Assembly (NCBI GenBank): GCA_910575795.1
Contig: CAJTGE010000014.1
Coordinates: 1 to 64,000 of the forward strand
Direction: 5' to 3'
Origin: Clostridiaceae bacterium
Lineage (GTDB): Bacteria > Bacillota > Clostridia > Lachnospirales > Lachnospiraceae
DNA length: 64,000 nucleotides
Shown here: positions 7,299-16,782 of the stretch, one piece after another
Numbering within the stretch: the first letter of the stretch is position 1
Layout of the letters: each line of letters opens with the position of its first letter
Program-made: the position numbers and the translations under genes
Notes under the pieces: model-generated
Databases searched by the model: none
What the model saw: the letters and a program-made list of their open reading frames with translations, nothing else
Told to the model about the DNA's origin: nothing

Positions 7299-8571
7299 CT
7301 TTCATTCTATAACCTGCACTATGCCATATCCCAGCCGTTACATACCGAAGCTGAGCCGCTGCGATAAAACCTCTGGCCAGATGCTGCCTGCTGTTTACAT
7401 TTCTCTGGCTCATCTCACGGAGCCCAAAGTTCCTGTAATCTTCATTATTTTCAAAGCAACGCTGTGTCTGTCTGCATAAGTCCACATAGGCGTCTGCGTC
7501 CATATGTATCAGTTCTCTCAAAAACATCTCTATGGGTTCTCCCGGCATGTCAGATACGAGGCGTTCCCTCTGAGTCATATCTGTAAAATATCCGTATCCC
7601 TCACATTGATAAGAGTAATGCCTGACCGGAATTGATATCAGACCGCTGTATGCGCTGTCCATAATAGCTCCGGCCACGCCTACATGGACGGACGCCTGAG
7701 CAAAATATGTCGCCAGTCTGGACGGGGCAACCTCTCCCGCCAATTCTATATCCGCCCGGATCTCTTCCGGTAACTCTGAAACCTTTTTTCTTACGGCTGC
7801 CTCATCTCTTCCGTACCCGATTATAATTAACTTTAAGTCCGGCGTCTCGCTCTTTAACGCGCAAAAACTGTCTATCAGCCCAAGCAAATATGCCTTATGC
7901 GGAAAGACAAAACGGCCTACTGATAAAATGCAAAACGGCTTTCTTATGCTGCGCTCTCTGGCCTTCTCTTCGTCAAACGCGGAGGGAGTGGAGCGCAGGC
8001 TTTTTACCAGCATTTCTTTCCCGTAAATGCTTTTATATCCATATCTCTTTTCAAACGCTTTCATATGGCTCTCGTTTACATATATGATATTCCGGTTGCG
8101 ATCCATTGTCTGAATGGTTCTTCCAATATACCTCTTCGCCATCTTTCCCAGAACACGTGGAATCTTCTTTTCCGGAAATACTTCTTCAAAATGTGGGATC
8201 CAATAAAATGTATTCATATGGCAAAGATGATAATGCATCTTTATCTTTTCCAACATCGCATATTGATACAGGTCAAACGCATATGCTATGATCTCTTCAT
8301 CAGCATGAAATAAGCCGCTTAATCCCTTATGCCACCCCCAGCGATGAATATCGATTTCTCTCACCGTCACATATCCATCCAAAAAGTCAGGTTTAAAATC
8401 ATCGCAGATCACCGTCCCATAAAGTTTTAAAAAGATTATTCGATAACCTCCCTCCTTCAGCCATTTTACGAGACGATCCAAATATACCTCGATCCCGCCG
8501 ACTCCCATATTACACTTGATAAATAAAAATACAGGTTTCCTGTTCCTTCTCTCAGCCATCTCCTCATACAC
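7276..8571 (-). CDS. GT4-like glycosyltransferase
   Basis: A 431-residue GT-B protein. It has an N-terminal acceptor domain with FIKCNMGVGGIEVYLDRLVKWL (the GGxE/GGIE loop) and a C-terminal donor domain with FCILSVGRFVFPHKAYLLGLIDSF and LKLIIIGYGRDEAAVRKKV. The usual EAMxxGxPVI donor motif is replaced by DSAYSGLISIPVRHYSYQ, so it is a divergent member. Sugar and linkage cannot be told. The GTG start at 8571 overlaps the polymerase stop by 8 bp. An ATG four codons in is possible, but its AGGAG is too close. Confidence 0.8.
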   Translation of the reverse strand: MYEEMAERRNRKPVFLFIKCNMGVGGIEVYLDRLVKWLKEGGYRIIFLKLYGTVICDDFKPDFLDGYVTVREIDIHRWGWHKGLSGLFHADEEIIAYAFDLYQYAMLEKIKMHYHLCHMNTFYWIPHFEEVFPEKKIPRVLGKMAKRYIGRTIQTMDRNRNIIYVNESHMKAFEKRYGYKSIYGKEMLVKSLRSTPSAFDEEKARERSIRKPFCILSVGRFVFPHKAYLLGLIDSFCALKSETPDLKLIIIGYGRDEAAVRKKVSELPEEIRADIELAGEVAPSRLATYFAQASVHVGVAGAIMDSAYSGLISIPVRHYSYQCEGYGYFTDMTQRERLVSDMPGEPIEMFLRELIHMDADAYVDLCRQTQRCFENNEDYRNFGLREMSQRNVNSRQHLARGFIAAAQLRYVTAGIWHSAGYRMKDGWRKEK

Positions 8572-9985
8572 TCCGTTCCCGCGGCATCTTAACAGACATC
8601 GTTTGCATTATCAGAAATACCATCCCAAACCGAATGGCATATCTGTAAAAATGAGTCAGATTATTTCCCCCCAACAAGAGCATCATTACAAATGTAACGT
8701 AATAAAAAAAATATTTTAAATAGTAATTGGCAGTTCCTTTCGCCATTTTCTCCAGCTTCATTGTAAGCATGGCAAAAAAACAGGGAATGACAGGAGCGCA
8801 TATATAGCCAAAATACAGCGCTCCCTGACCTACAGAAGGCAGCAGTTGGTCGCTGCGGCCCGTAAATCCCCAGAAAACATCGTTAAAAGCCACAACTGAC
8901 GACACACCAGCCATTCCGGAAAAAAATGAGGAGATAAACGGCACTGAGCGAAAAAAATCGGCTGCCAGATAGATTTGATCGGACGTTTCCTTCAGCAAGC
9001 AGGCTGCTGCGACATTCGCTACACCCCCAAAATAAGCATTAAATATCTGCGACAGTTCATATAACAAATTTCTGTTTTCTCCGGCGAAAGCTCCTCCTTT
9101 TCCCAGTAATGCAACGATCACAAATAAAATCCCTCCTGCAGCGATCATTGGAATATATTTTCTGACTCGCTCAAAATAAAGAGCGCAAATCATTATTAAA
9201 ACAGCCACGGCCGCAAAAACCGTATTCGCATTTTCTCCTGTCATGACAAAAAACAGGCATCCATCCACTAATAACATGTAAGCAATCGCCCTTGCCTCAT
9301 GCTTCCTCCCATATTTATTGTGAATTTTTACCACGAAATACGCAGGAAAAATAATCTGTACAAGTGTAAAAATCGCTCTCATTAAGGTATCGACTAATCC
9401 AAGCGGTTCACGGCCTGATACTCTCCATGAACGCACCGGGATATAAGTTTCTGGTTTTCCAATTTCCAGAATTGTATGGAAGCGTCCTGATAAACTTGGA
9501 TAAACTGCAAGTATCCCCCCAATCAGTAAAATCATCAGAGAGATTGTGATTCTGAACAAAACTCCTGGCTTAACAGAACTCTCTCTTTTTTTCATTCGCC
9601 TCTCTGAAGCTGACGACATAATTAACAGAGTGTATACGCAGGTCGTCTCATAAATCATCAGCAGAATCGCTTTATCAAAGTATAAAAAAATCTCTGTATT
9701 TTTTGTCATAATCTGATAGTTTCCCAGCATTAAAAAAAACGGATTCAGCACATCCTTTAAAAAATACATTCCCACGATCCCAAATATGCTGATACTGCCG
9801 GACATCCTTTTCACCAATACCATCGTTCCCATTGTATAACATGTATAAAAAAGGGGAAGGAGATACAAATGTGAAATATAATGTTCCGCGTTCCTGTCTA
9901 TATATAAGATCATTGCAATAATCAGGCCAGCCACAGACAGCAGCGCCGCAAAAAACAAATAGTATATCTGTATGGTTCTTCTCAT
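8564..9985 (-). CDS. Wzy-like O-antigen/EPS repeat-unit polymerase
   Basis: A 473-residue protein made of about 12 hydrophobic helices with a long non-cytoplasmic loop near residues 165-215 (SLSGRFHTILEIGKPETYIPV region) and a second near 300-390. Wzy polymerases show little sequence conservation, so the call rests on topology and position between a flippase and glycosyltransferases. It would join lipid-linked repeat units on the outer face of the membrane. The start follows the stop of the preceding glycosyltransferase almost directly. Confidence 0.75.
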   Translation of the reverse strand: MRRTIQIYYLFFAALLSVAGLIIAMILYIDRNAEHYISHLYLLPLFYTCYTMGTMVLVKRMSGSISIFGIVGMYFLKDVLNPFFLMLGNYQIMTKNTEIFLYFDKAILLMIYETTCVYTLLIMSSASERRMKKRESSVKPGVLFRITISLMILLIGGILAVYPSLSGRFHTILEIGKPETYIPVRSWRVSGREPLGLVDTLMRAIFTLVQIIFPAYFVVKIHNKYGRKHEARAIAYMLLVDGCLFFVMTGENANTVFAAVAVLIMICALYFERVRKYIPMIAAGGILFVIVALLGKGGAFAGENRNLLYELSQIFNAYFGGVANVAAACLLKETSDQIYLAADFFRSVPFISSFFSGMAGVSSVVAFNDVFWGFTGRSDQLLPSVGQGALYFGYICAPVIPCFFAMLTMKLEKMAKGTANYYLKYFFYYVTFVMMLLLGGNNLTHFYRYAIRFGMVFLIMQTMSVKMPRERSV

Positions 9986-9987
9986 TT

Positions 9988-11130
9988 TTATCTGCTTTCA
10001 TCCTTCTTCGGTTTCGTTCTGTCAATTGTTCTTTGGATAACCTCCATCCACTTCCCCGCAATCATTTCCGGCTCTACCTCACTTCTCAGCTTTTTTGCCT
10101 CAAAACTGATTTTTCTCCTTAAGTCTTCATCAGAAATCAGGGCGGTTGTCTTTTCTTCCAATTTCGGCTCATTGTCAGTATCCACCAGCAGTCCATTCTC
10201 TCCATTCCGAATCAGCAATTCTGCTCCCCCGCCTTCAAAACGTGTGCTGATGCACGGGATTCCCATGCACATGGCTTCTATAAGGGCGTTTGGAATCCCC
10301 TCATATCTGCTCGAAAAAAGAAATATGTCCATTTTTCCCATCTCGTTTAAGATATCCCGGCTTACTCCCGGAAACTCCACCCTGTCTCTTACGCCCAACT
10401 CCTCTGATAATTTTATCAGCGCCTCCTTCTGGCTCCCCTCTCCCCATATAACAAGCCGTAATTCGGGAAAATCATCCTTTAAATTCGCCATAAGCCTGAT
10501 TAGCATCGAAAAATTTTTGGATTCCTCCAGCCTTCCCGCCGATCCAAGGAGCAATACCTCATCCCGAATCGCATACTCAGGGATCTCATCCACCGGAATC
10601 CGAAATGGATTCATGATAATATACGAATTCCCTTTATTCCGGAGCCCAAAATACTCCCTTTGTTCTTTTGTCTGGCAGACAACCGCGTCTGCCCTGGAAT
10701 ACGCCCATTTGCACAGCCGGTTCAACCCAACTGTCCCCTCCATGTTCTTTCCCGGAAAGGAACGCTCCGAAGCGATGACCGGAATCCCTGCCGCTTTTCC
10801 CAGAAAAACGGCCTGAATATTAATATAGTTTTGAAAACTTATCAGAATATCCGGGCGATATGATTTCAGAAGCACAAGGATGCGCCGAAGCTGCCTGACC
10901 TTCCGTGCCAAAAAGCATCCTCTTCCTACTCCGGTATAAACAACCTCAATTTTCCTGTCAAGTTCATATCCCGCCTGCTTTTTGTCTCTTCCCATGCACA
11001 GAATCTTCACACGATGGCCCTGTCCGGCAAATATATTGGCCAGTGTGGCAATTACCCTTTCCGCGCCTCCTGTACCCATACCGCCTGTCAAAAAACACAG
11101 GGCTAAACCATTCTGACTGTCGTTTCCCAT
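9988..11130 (-). CDS. GT4 family glycosyltransferase
   Basis: A 380-residue retaining GT4 enzyme. The N-terminal domain starts with FLTGGMGTGGAERVIATLANIF, a typical GGAE acceptor loop. The donor domain has LLLGSAGRLEESKNFSMLIRLM, LRLVIWGEGSQKEALIKL, and the motif SRYEGIPNALIEAMCMGIPCI whose two acidic residues bind the UDP-sugar ribose and phosphates. Cytoplasmic, membrane-associated. It resembles EpsF/EpsD-like enzymes adding a HexNAc or hexose to the lipid-linked repeat, but specificity cannot be read. Confidence 0.9.
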   Translation of the reverse strand: MGNDSQNGLALCFLTGGMGTGGAERVIATLANIFAGQGHRVKILCMGRDKKQAGYELDRKIEVVYTGVGRGCFLARKVRQLRRILVLLKSYRPDILISFQNYINIQAVFLGKAAGIPVIASERSFPGKNMEGTVGLNRLCKWAYSRADAVVCQTKEQREYFGLRNKGNSYIIMNPFRIPVDEIPEYAIRDEVLLLGSAGRLEESKNFSMLIRLMANLKDDFPELRLVIWGEGSQKEALIKLSEELGVRDRVEFPGVSRDILNEMGKMDIFLFSSRYEGIPNALIEAMCMGIPCISTRFEGGGAELLIRNGENGLLVDTDNEPKLEEKTTALISDEDLRRKISFEAKKLRSEVEPEMIAGKWMEVIQRTIDRTKPKKDESR

Positions 11131-11146
11131 CTTTTTATCTACTCCA

Positions 11147-12277
11147 CTATGATGTCTGGCGCTGGTTTGACAGGTCTAAATAAAAATCTGTCAGCCATTT
11201 TGATGTTTCTTTGATATCATATCCGCGTTCTACAATAAGCTTTTGAGTATCTGTTTTCTTCCATGACTTATATTTCAGTATTTCTTCTGCCCATATCTGT
11301 GTACCGGCCCCAATTGGCAGACGTTTCGCCGAATTATTTATAATAACTTCCTCTGTAACCGCATCTGACAAAATACAGGGAATACCCGCCGCCTGAGCCT
11401 CAATCGCCGAAACCGGCAATCCTTCATACAAAGAGGGCATCACAAATACATCCATCATCTGCAGAAAGTCCGCTACATTTTTCTGCATGCCTGCAAACAC
11501 CACCCTGCCCTCCAGCCCCTTTGCCCTGACCTGTTTCTCAATCTCCATTCTCAGTTCTCCGTCTCCCACTAAAAGAAGGCGGCTGCTATCATCTATATGT
11601 ACCACTTTTTCAAATATATCAATCAGCTTCTTATGATTCTTAGGCGTGCTGAAACGTCCCACGTGCCCGATCACAAAGTTACCGCTCATCCTCCACTTTC
11701 TTTTCATCTGTTTCTCTTTTTCAGGATTATACCGAAACGTGTCCGTATCAACCGCATTTTTTAACAGATAATAGGAAGAAGACTGAAGAATCCCCAGGCC
11801 AAACAGCCACTTTGCCGCCGCATCCGAACATGCGAAGTGATAGTCCGCAATTTTTCCAAGAGGAAGCTCCAGTATCCGCTTGATCATATATTGTATTTTT
11901 TTATCTCTGCTTTCCACCGTACTATGACTGTGCGCAATTGTAATCAGCCCATGTTTTTTTGCTATGTACAAATAAATGGAAGCCGTACTCCTTATATGGC
12001 TGTGGATGATTTTATATTCTCTGTTTTCATCAAAAAAATCATTCCACCTTTTTATATATAACCACATCGATTTAAGAGAAAGCTTTGGAATATAATAAAT
12101 ATGTCCCCCCAGCTCCCTTATCTCCTGGTCAAACATCCCTTCTGCCTTCTCAAATACAATAAAGTCAAACTGTATCCGGCTTTGATCCATATTTCTGTAC
12201 AGATTCATAATCATCGTCTCGGCTCCCGCCCGGTTCAATTGATTGAATACCTGGAGCACTCTCACAGGAGTTTCCAT
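11147..12277 (-). CDS. GT4 family glycosyltransferase (EpsF-like)
   Basis: A 376-residue GT4 protein with VLQVFNQLNRAGAETMIMNLYRN at the N-terminus, IIHSHIRSTASIYLYIAK, and a donor domain with VIGHVGRFSTPKNHKKLIDIF and MPSLYEGLPVSAIEAQAAGIPCI. It is most similar in pattern to EpsF and CapM-like enzymes of Gram-positive capsule loci. AAGGAGAATATATAG precedes the ATG. The stop is 17 bp from the next start, so it belongs to the same transcript. Confidence 0.9.
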   Translation of the reverse strand: METPVRVLQVFNQLNRAGAETMIMNLYRNMDQSRIQFDFIVFEKAEGMFDQEIRELGGHIYYIPKLSLKSMWLYIKRWNDFFDENREYKIIHSHIRSTASIYLYIAKKHGLITIAHSHSTVESRDKKIQYMIKRILELPLGKIADYHFACSDAAAKWLFGLGILQSSSYYLLKNAVDTDTFRYNPEKEKQMKRKWRMSGNFVIGHVGRFSTPKNHKKLIDIFEKVVHIDDSSRLLLVGDGELRMEIEKQVRAKGLEGRVVFAGMQKNVADFLQMMDVFVMPSLYEGLPVSAIEAQAAGIPCILSDAVTEEVIINNSAKRLPIGAGTQIWAEEILKYKSWKKTDTQKLIVERGYDIKETSKWLTDFYLDLSNQRQTS

Positions 12278-13252
12278 CTATATATTCTCCTTATACCACT
12301 GAATCGCCGCCTCGATTCCTCTCTCAAAGCTCCATTCCGGTTCATATCCGAGCATACGCTTAGCCTTTGATATATCCGCATTGCTGTGCCGGATATCCCC
12401 CGCCCGCTCCGGCCCGAACACCGGCTCCACGTCTTTTCCAAGCGCCTCTGCCAGTTGGCGGTAGATATCAATCAGGTATTCCCTTCCTCCATACGCCACA
12501 TTAAAAGCCTCTCCGGCCGCTTCCGGCGGCGCCAGGCAGGCTTTTAAATTAGCCTCAATCACATTTTCAATATACGTAAAATCACGGCTCTGCCTCCCGT
12601 CCCCGTTGATCACCGGCCGTTCGTCATTCAGTAGCTGGCGGATAAATTTCGGTATCACAGCCGCATAAGCCCCGTCCGGATCCTGCCGCCTTCCAAATAC
12701 GTTAAAATACCGGAGGCCATATGTATCCAGCTCGTAAAGCGTTTTGTACAGCCGCCCGTATTCCTCGTCCACCCGCTTTGTCAGGGCATAGGGCGACAAC
12801 ACCTTCCCCTCCTGCCCTTCCCTTTTGGGGAGCTGCGGGTGATCGCCGTAGACCGAAGAACTGGAGGCGTACACAAACTTTTTCACCCCCTGCTTTCTGG
12901 CCGCCTCCATCATGTTCAGCGTGCCGCCTATATTCACCTTTTCATAATACTGCGGCATCTCAATGCTGCGCGGCACGCTCCCCCACGCCGCCTGGTGCAG
13001 TACATAATCGACGCCCTCGCAGGCTTTCACACACGTCTCCGGATCCGTAATATCGCCTTCCAGAAAGGTATAATTCCGGTGTCCCTGAAACATGCTCACA
13101 TGCTCCCTTTTTCCTGTTGAGAGGTTGTCCAGGCAGCGCACCCGGTATCCCATGTCCAATACCGCCCCGCACAGATTGGAACCGATAAACCCCGCCCCGC
13201 CGGTGACCAGAAAAAGGGCGTTGTTTTCAAATTTCAAATTCTTATATCCCAT
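12278..13252 (-). CDS. UDP-HexNAc 4-epimerase (SDR family, WbpP/TviC-like)
   Basis: A 324-residue extended short-chain dehydrogenase. The N-terminus carries the NAD-binding GGAGFIGSNL motif (near residue 18), the catalytic triad appears as S at ASSSSVYGDHP plus the YALTK pair (Tyr and Lys), and the ending shows the GYEPEWSFERGI segment. Substrate-side features resemble WbpP/TviC, which interconvert UDP-GlcNAc/GalNAc or their uronic acids, rather than GalE. With the adjacent dehydrogenase, a UDP-GalNAcA-type product is plausible. The stop is shared with the next gene's ribosome binding region. Confidence 0.88.
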   Translation of the reverse strand: MGYKNLKFENNALFLVTGGAGFIGSNLCGAVLDMGYRVRCLDNLSTGKREHVSMFQGHRNYTFLEGDITDPETCVKACEGVDYVLHQAAWGSVPRSIEMPQYYEKVNIGGTLNMMEAARKQGVKKFVYASSSSVYGDHPQLPKREGQEGKVLSPYALTKRVDEEYGRLYKTLYELDTYGLRYFNVFGRRQDPDGAYAAVIPKFIRQLLNDERPVINGDGRQSRDFTYIENVIEANLKACLAPPEAAGEAFNVAYGGREYLIDIYRQLAEALGKDVEPVFGPERAGDIRHSNADISKAKRMLGYEPEWSFERGIEAAIQWYKENI

Positions 13253-13304
13253 AATCCCACCGCGTCTCCTTCCTGCCGCTGCAGTAATCCGGCATACATT
13301 CGCC

Positions 13305-14621
13305 CTATAATCTCCAGTACAGATACCCGGCTTCCTCCAGCTCCTGTTTATTAAGCATTCCCTTTATATCAAACAGGACTTTCCCCGCCGCTTCCTCCCT
13401 ATAAAAACCGTCCAGCGTTTTCAGGGAAAGCGCTTTATATTCCCGGTGCGGGACCGCCAGGAGCACGGCGTCCATGCCGCGGATCTCCTCCTGTCTGGTA
13501 AAATGGATTCCATACAGGCGTTCAGCCTCTGTTCTGTCCGCCTGCGGATCGGAAATGGCCGGCTCAATCCCATACGTTTTCAGCTCTCTCACAATGTCAA
13601 TCACCTTCGTGTTGCGCGTATCCGGGCAGTTTTCCTTAAAGGTAAAGCCCAGAATGGCAACCCTGGCATTTTTTACGGCGATATCCGCCCTGATTAAATG
13701 TTTGATCAGGCTTTCCGCCACATATTTCCCCATATCGTCATTGATCCGGCGGCCGGAGAGGATAATCTGGGAGTGGTAGCCAAGCTGCTCGGCCTTGTAC
13801 GTCAGATAATACGGATCCACCCCGATACAGTGGCCTCCCACCAGCCCCGGCTCAAATTTGAGAAAATTCCATTTTGTCCCGGCCGCCCTTAAGACTGCCT
13901 GCGTATCAATGCCCATCCGGCTGAAAATAATGGAAAGCTCGTTCATGAAGGCAATATTGATATCGCGCTGGCTGTTTTCAATCACCTTGGCCGCCTCCGC
14001 CACCCGGATGCTCTCCGCCCGGTGCACGCCTGCCTCCACGACCAGCGCATAGACGCAGGCAACCTCTTCAAGCGTCTCCGCGTCCATGCCTGACACGATC
14101 TTTGTAATGCTTTCCAGACGGTGAACCCGATCGCCCGGGTTAATCCGCTCCGGCGAATAACCGATTTTAAAATCCACGCCGCACTTAAGGCCCGATTCCT
14201 GTTCCAGAATCGGGGCGCAGATTTCCTCCGTAACGCCCGGATACACGGTGGATTCATAGACCACAATGCTTCCTCTTGTCAGGTTCCTGCCAAGGATGCG
14301 GCTGGCGCTCTCCACCGGGCTCAAATCCGGCGTGTGATCCTCCTTTACCGGCGTCGGCACCGCCACAATATGGAATTTTGCCTCCCGAAGCCTTGTCTCA
14401 TCGCTTGTAAACATGACCCGGCTCCCCGCGACAGCCTCATCCCCCACCTCATGGGTGGGATCCACTCCCCGCCTGTAAAGCTCTATTTTTTCTTCATTTA
14501 CATCAAACCCGATCACCGGAACCTTTCTGGCAAATGCCACTGCAATCGGCATTCCCACATATCCAAGTCCGACTAAAGACAGCGTTTCCTCACCGGAAAC
14601 CAGTCTATGATATAGGCTCAT
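13305..14621 (-). CDS. UDP-N-acetylhexosamine 6-dehydrogenase (WbpO/TviB-like)
   Basis: A 438-residue UDP-glucose/GDP-mannose dehydrogenase family protein. The Rossmann motif is LVGLGYVGMPIAVAFA (about residue 17), the central domain has FMNELSIIFSRMGID, and the catalytic cysteine lies in FEPGLVGGHCIGVDPYY. C-terminal UDP-binding residues are in ILGFTFKENCPDTRNTKV. The sequence is of the WbpO/TviB branch that oxidises UDP-GlcNAc or UDP-GalNAc at C6 with two NAD. With the 4-epimerase it should provide a HexNAc uronic acid, which would make the polymer acidic. It overlaps the start-side gene by 17 bp and has AGAGGAGAAAAACG ahead of its ATG. Confidence 0.92.
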   Translation of the reverse strand: MSLYHRLVSGEETLSLVGLGYVGMPIAVAFARKVPVIGFDVNEEKIELYRRGVDPTHEVGDEAVAGSRVMFTSDETRLREAKFHIVAVPTPVKEDHTPDLSPVESASRILGRNLTRGSIVVYESTVYPGVTEEICAPILEQESGLKCGVDFKIGYSPERINPGDRVHRLESITKIVSGMDAETLEEVACVYALVVEAGVHRAESIRVAEAAKVIENSQRDINIAFMNELSIIFSRMGIDTQAVLRAAGTKWNFLKFEPGLVGGHCIGVDPYYLTYKAEQLGYHSQIILSGRRINDDMGKYVAESLIKHLIRADIAVKNARVAILGFTFKENCPDTRNTKVIDIVRELKTYGIEPAISDPQADRTEAERLYGIHFTRQEEIRGMDAVLLAVPHREYKALSLKTLDGFYREEAAGKVLFDIKGMLNKQELEEAGYLYWRL

Positions 14622-15720
14622 CGTTTTTCTCCTCTCTGATCCGCCTTATTTCCTTTAAATACGCCTGTATGACGATTGTCCTGTCAAATTCCTTTTCCAT
14701 CTTTCTTCTGGCCCGGATCCCCATTTCTTTCTTTTCCTCATAGGAAAGCCCGATAAACGCAAAAAAAGCCTCTGTGAGGCTTTCCACGCTTCCGGCTTCA
14801 AAACCCAGTCCCGTTACTCCCTCCTCAAAAATCTCCATACAGCCCGGAATCCGGCTCGCCAGTACCGGTCTTCCGCTAGACGATGCTTCCAGAAGGACAT
14901 TGGCCATCCCCTCATGATACGATGGAAGCACCAGGGCAGAGCATTCCTTTATCAGGGCATGCGCATCATCCTGAAAACCCAGATAGGTCAGAATCCCGTT
15001 TTTCTGTGCGTTTTCCAGAAGACTCTGATAATTTTCCTCACATTCTCCGGCTATCTTAAACCTCACATCCGGGCGCTTCTTTTTAACGCGTTCTGCGGCC
15101 GCCACCAGCTCTTCAATTCCTTTTTCTTTCATAATCCTGCCCATAAACAGAAACTCCACAGGCACTGTTTTATCCGGATATGTTTCAAACAGATGCTCCT
15201 CTGTATTGACTCCTGAACCGGGAATCTGGATTTCCCTTTTTCCCCCGATATGAAGGTCATGCATTTTTTTCCGGTTTGCACTATTTTGAAAAAACAGGCA
15301 GGACGCCTCCTTTAACGCCAGCCTGTACAGAAAAACAGATATCGCTGAAATGACCCCGCCTCTTTCCAAAGCGCTGCCTAATCCGGTAATATTCGCCATA
15401 TACTTTTTTCTCAATATCCTGCATGCAATTCCTCCATAGATATTGGGTTTGATCGTATACGTCAGAACCATGTCCGGATCCGTTGTGCGGATTAAATGAA
15501 TATAATTTTTTAATAAAGCGAGATCCTTTACCGGATTTGTCCCGCGTCTGTCTATTTCAGTTTTCACAAAGAAGCATCCCATCCTCATCAGCCTGACCGC
15601 CATCCCGCCTTCCGGCAGGGCAATCAAAACTGTGTGTTTTTCCTCCAGGAGTTTTTGCAGAAATTCTTTCCTGAAACGGTATAAGCCCACATCGTTATTT
15701 GTCAGTATTAATATTCTCAT
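14605..15720 (-). CDS. GT4 glycosyltransferase (PglA-like)
   Basis: A 371-residue GT4 enzyme with the pattern of PglA/WbnH-like alpha-GalNAc or GlcNAc transferases: RILILTNNDVGLYRFRKEFL at the start, YTIKPNIYGGIACRIL, FQNSANRKKM, and VLPSYHEGMANVLLEASSSG for donor binding. In the Campylobacter Pgl pathway PglA adds the second sugar to Und-PP-diNAcBac, which agrees with the PglC-, PglD- and PglE-like genes just upstream. The ATG lies inside the 3' end of an acetyltransferase fragment. Confidence 0.88.
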   Translation of the reverse strand: MRILILTNNDVGLYRFRKEFLQKLLEEKHTVLIALPEGGMAVRLMRMGCFFVKTEIDRRGTNPVKDLALLKNYIHLIRTTDPDMVLTYTIKPNIYGGIACRILRKKYMANITGLGSALERGGVISAISVFLYRLALKEASCLFFQNSANRKKMHDLHIGGKREIQIPGSGVNTEEHLFETYPDKTVPVEFLFMGRIMKEKGIEELVAAAERVKKKRPDVRFKIAGECEENYQSLLENAQKNGILTYLGFQDDAHALIKECSALVLPSYHEGMANVLLEASSSGRPVLASRIPGCMEIFEEGVTGLGFEAGSVESLTEAFFAFIGLSYEEKKEMGIRARRKMEKEFDRTIVIQAYLKEIRRIREEKNDEPIS

Positions 15721-15898
15721 CCTGTGTTTTCTCTGCCGGAATCCCTGTATAAATTCTCTTTTCCCCTATATTCTTTACCACCGCCGCGCCGGCTCCCGCT
15801 ATGATGTCTCTTCCAACCTCGATCCCCTGTTTTACACAGCTTCCAATCCCCAGCCAGCTCCCGTCTCCGACCCGTACCTCCCCGCCCGGATGTGCGTC
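15695..15898 (-). pseudogene. C-terminal fragment of a NeuD/PglD-like acetyltransferase
   Basis: An unassisted 66-codon frame reads DAHPGGEVRVGDGSWLGIG, then SCVKQGIEVGRDIIAGAGAA and VVKNIGEKRIYTGIPAEK. This is the left-handed beta-helix and tail of a hexapeptide-repeat sugar O/N-acyltransferase. There is no matching N-terminal part: upstream, non-homologous sequence leads to a complete paralog at 16030-16782. It overlaps the PglA-like start by 26 bp, so it was once translationally coupled. It is probably the rest of a second acetyltransferase replaced during locus shuffling. Confidence 0.75.
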
Positions 15899-16029
15899 CC
15901 TCTTTGCGGGAGATTTTGGTCAAATGAGCGCGGCGCAGCGGGCTGTGTTAAGCCAATTTCACCTGAATATAGCGCAAATCGGGGATTTCAGATAGCGGAA
16001 GGGATGTTTCAAACACGCTCCGGTACGTT

Positions 16030-16782
16030 TCAACTGTATTTGATCACCTTCGCCGGATTCCCTACTGCCACGCACCGCTCCGGTAGATCGCGGATCCCGA
16101 CTGTCCCGGCCCCGAGCACCGCCTCTTTTCCGATTGTGATCCCCTGTATCACATGGCTTCCCGTCCCAATCTCGCTCCCTTCTCCGACAAGGACACAGCC
16201 TGACAGGTTCACACTGGGATACAGCGTGACAAATGACTCCAGTCGCGCGTCGTGCCCGATCGTACAGTCCAGGTTTACGATGCAGAAATCCCCGAGCTTG
16301 ATATCGACCGTTAAAATCGTTCCTGCGCAGAGGATGTTCCCTTTTCCCATCCGGATCGATCCGGAATAAAATACAGATGGATCCACAAGGTTTGGGAATC
16401 TTAAGTTTCCATGCTGCAAGAGGCGCTCTATCATGCGTTTGCGCACTCTTCCGGAACCGATCGCGCAGGCCGCGTATAGCGTTTCCTGTTCCGCGCGCCG
16501 GCACAGCCATTCGATCCCGCCCAGCACCGGACAGCCCGCGATCCGGCTTCCCGCTTCCAGTCCGTCATCAACAAAGCCGAGAAGATTCCAGTTGCCCTGA
16601 TTATCCGGACTATCCTGCTTATTACGACTGTCTGGGTTATCTTGGTTATTCTGAGCGTCTTGGTTTTTTCCTCTGACAGGCGGCTGCATGCCCTGAGCTT
16701 CATTGATCCGCTCTATCAGCCATTTTACTTCCCGGCCAAAACCTCCGGCCCCGATAATCACAATCCCTTTTTCATTTTTCAT
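16030..16782 (-). CDS. NeuD/PglD family sugar acetyltransferase
   Basis: A 250-residue cytoplasmic enzyme with an N-terminal Rossmann-like domain (GIVIIGAGGFGREVKWLIERI) and a C-terminal left-handed beta-helix (hexapeptide repeats from about residue 125), with the catalytic His in DCTIGHDARLESF. It should acetylate the 4-amino group of a UDP-4-amino-sugar made by the PLP enzyme at 17482-18663, as PglD does. It is unusual in having about 25 extra residues rich in N, Q and D (RGKNQDAQNNQDNPDSRNKQ region) between the first helix and LLGFVDD, coded by imperfect short repeats at 16600-16680. The start at 16782 overlaps the stop of the sugar transferase by 11 bp. Confidence 0.88.
   Translation of the reverse strand: MKNEKGIVIIGAGGFGREVKWLIERINEAQGMQPPVRGKNQDAQNNQDNPDSRNKQDSPDNQGNWNLLGFVDDGLEAGSRIAGCPVLGGIEWLCRRAEQETLYAACAIGSGRVRKRMIERLLQHGNLRFPNLVDPSVFYSGSIRMGKGNILCAGTILTVDIKLGDFCIVNLDCTIGHDARLESFVTLYPSVNLSGCVLVGEGSEIGTGSHVIQGITIGKEAVLGAGTVGIRDLPERCVAVGNPAKVIKYS

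Noticed and set aside
15632-16369. 245-codon plus-strand open frame in the polysaccharide cluster
   Set aside because: It runs antisense over an acetyltransferase fragment and the intact acetyltransferase; proline/serine-rich shadow translation only.
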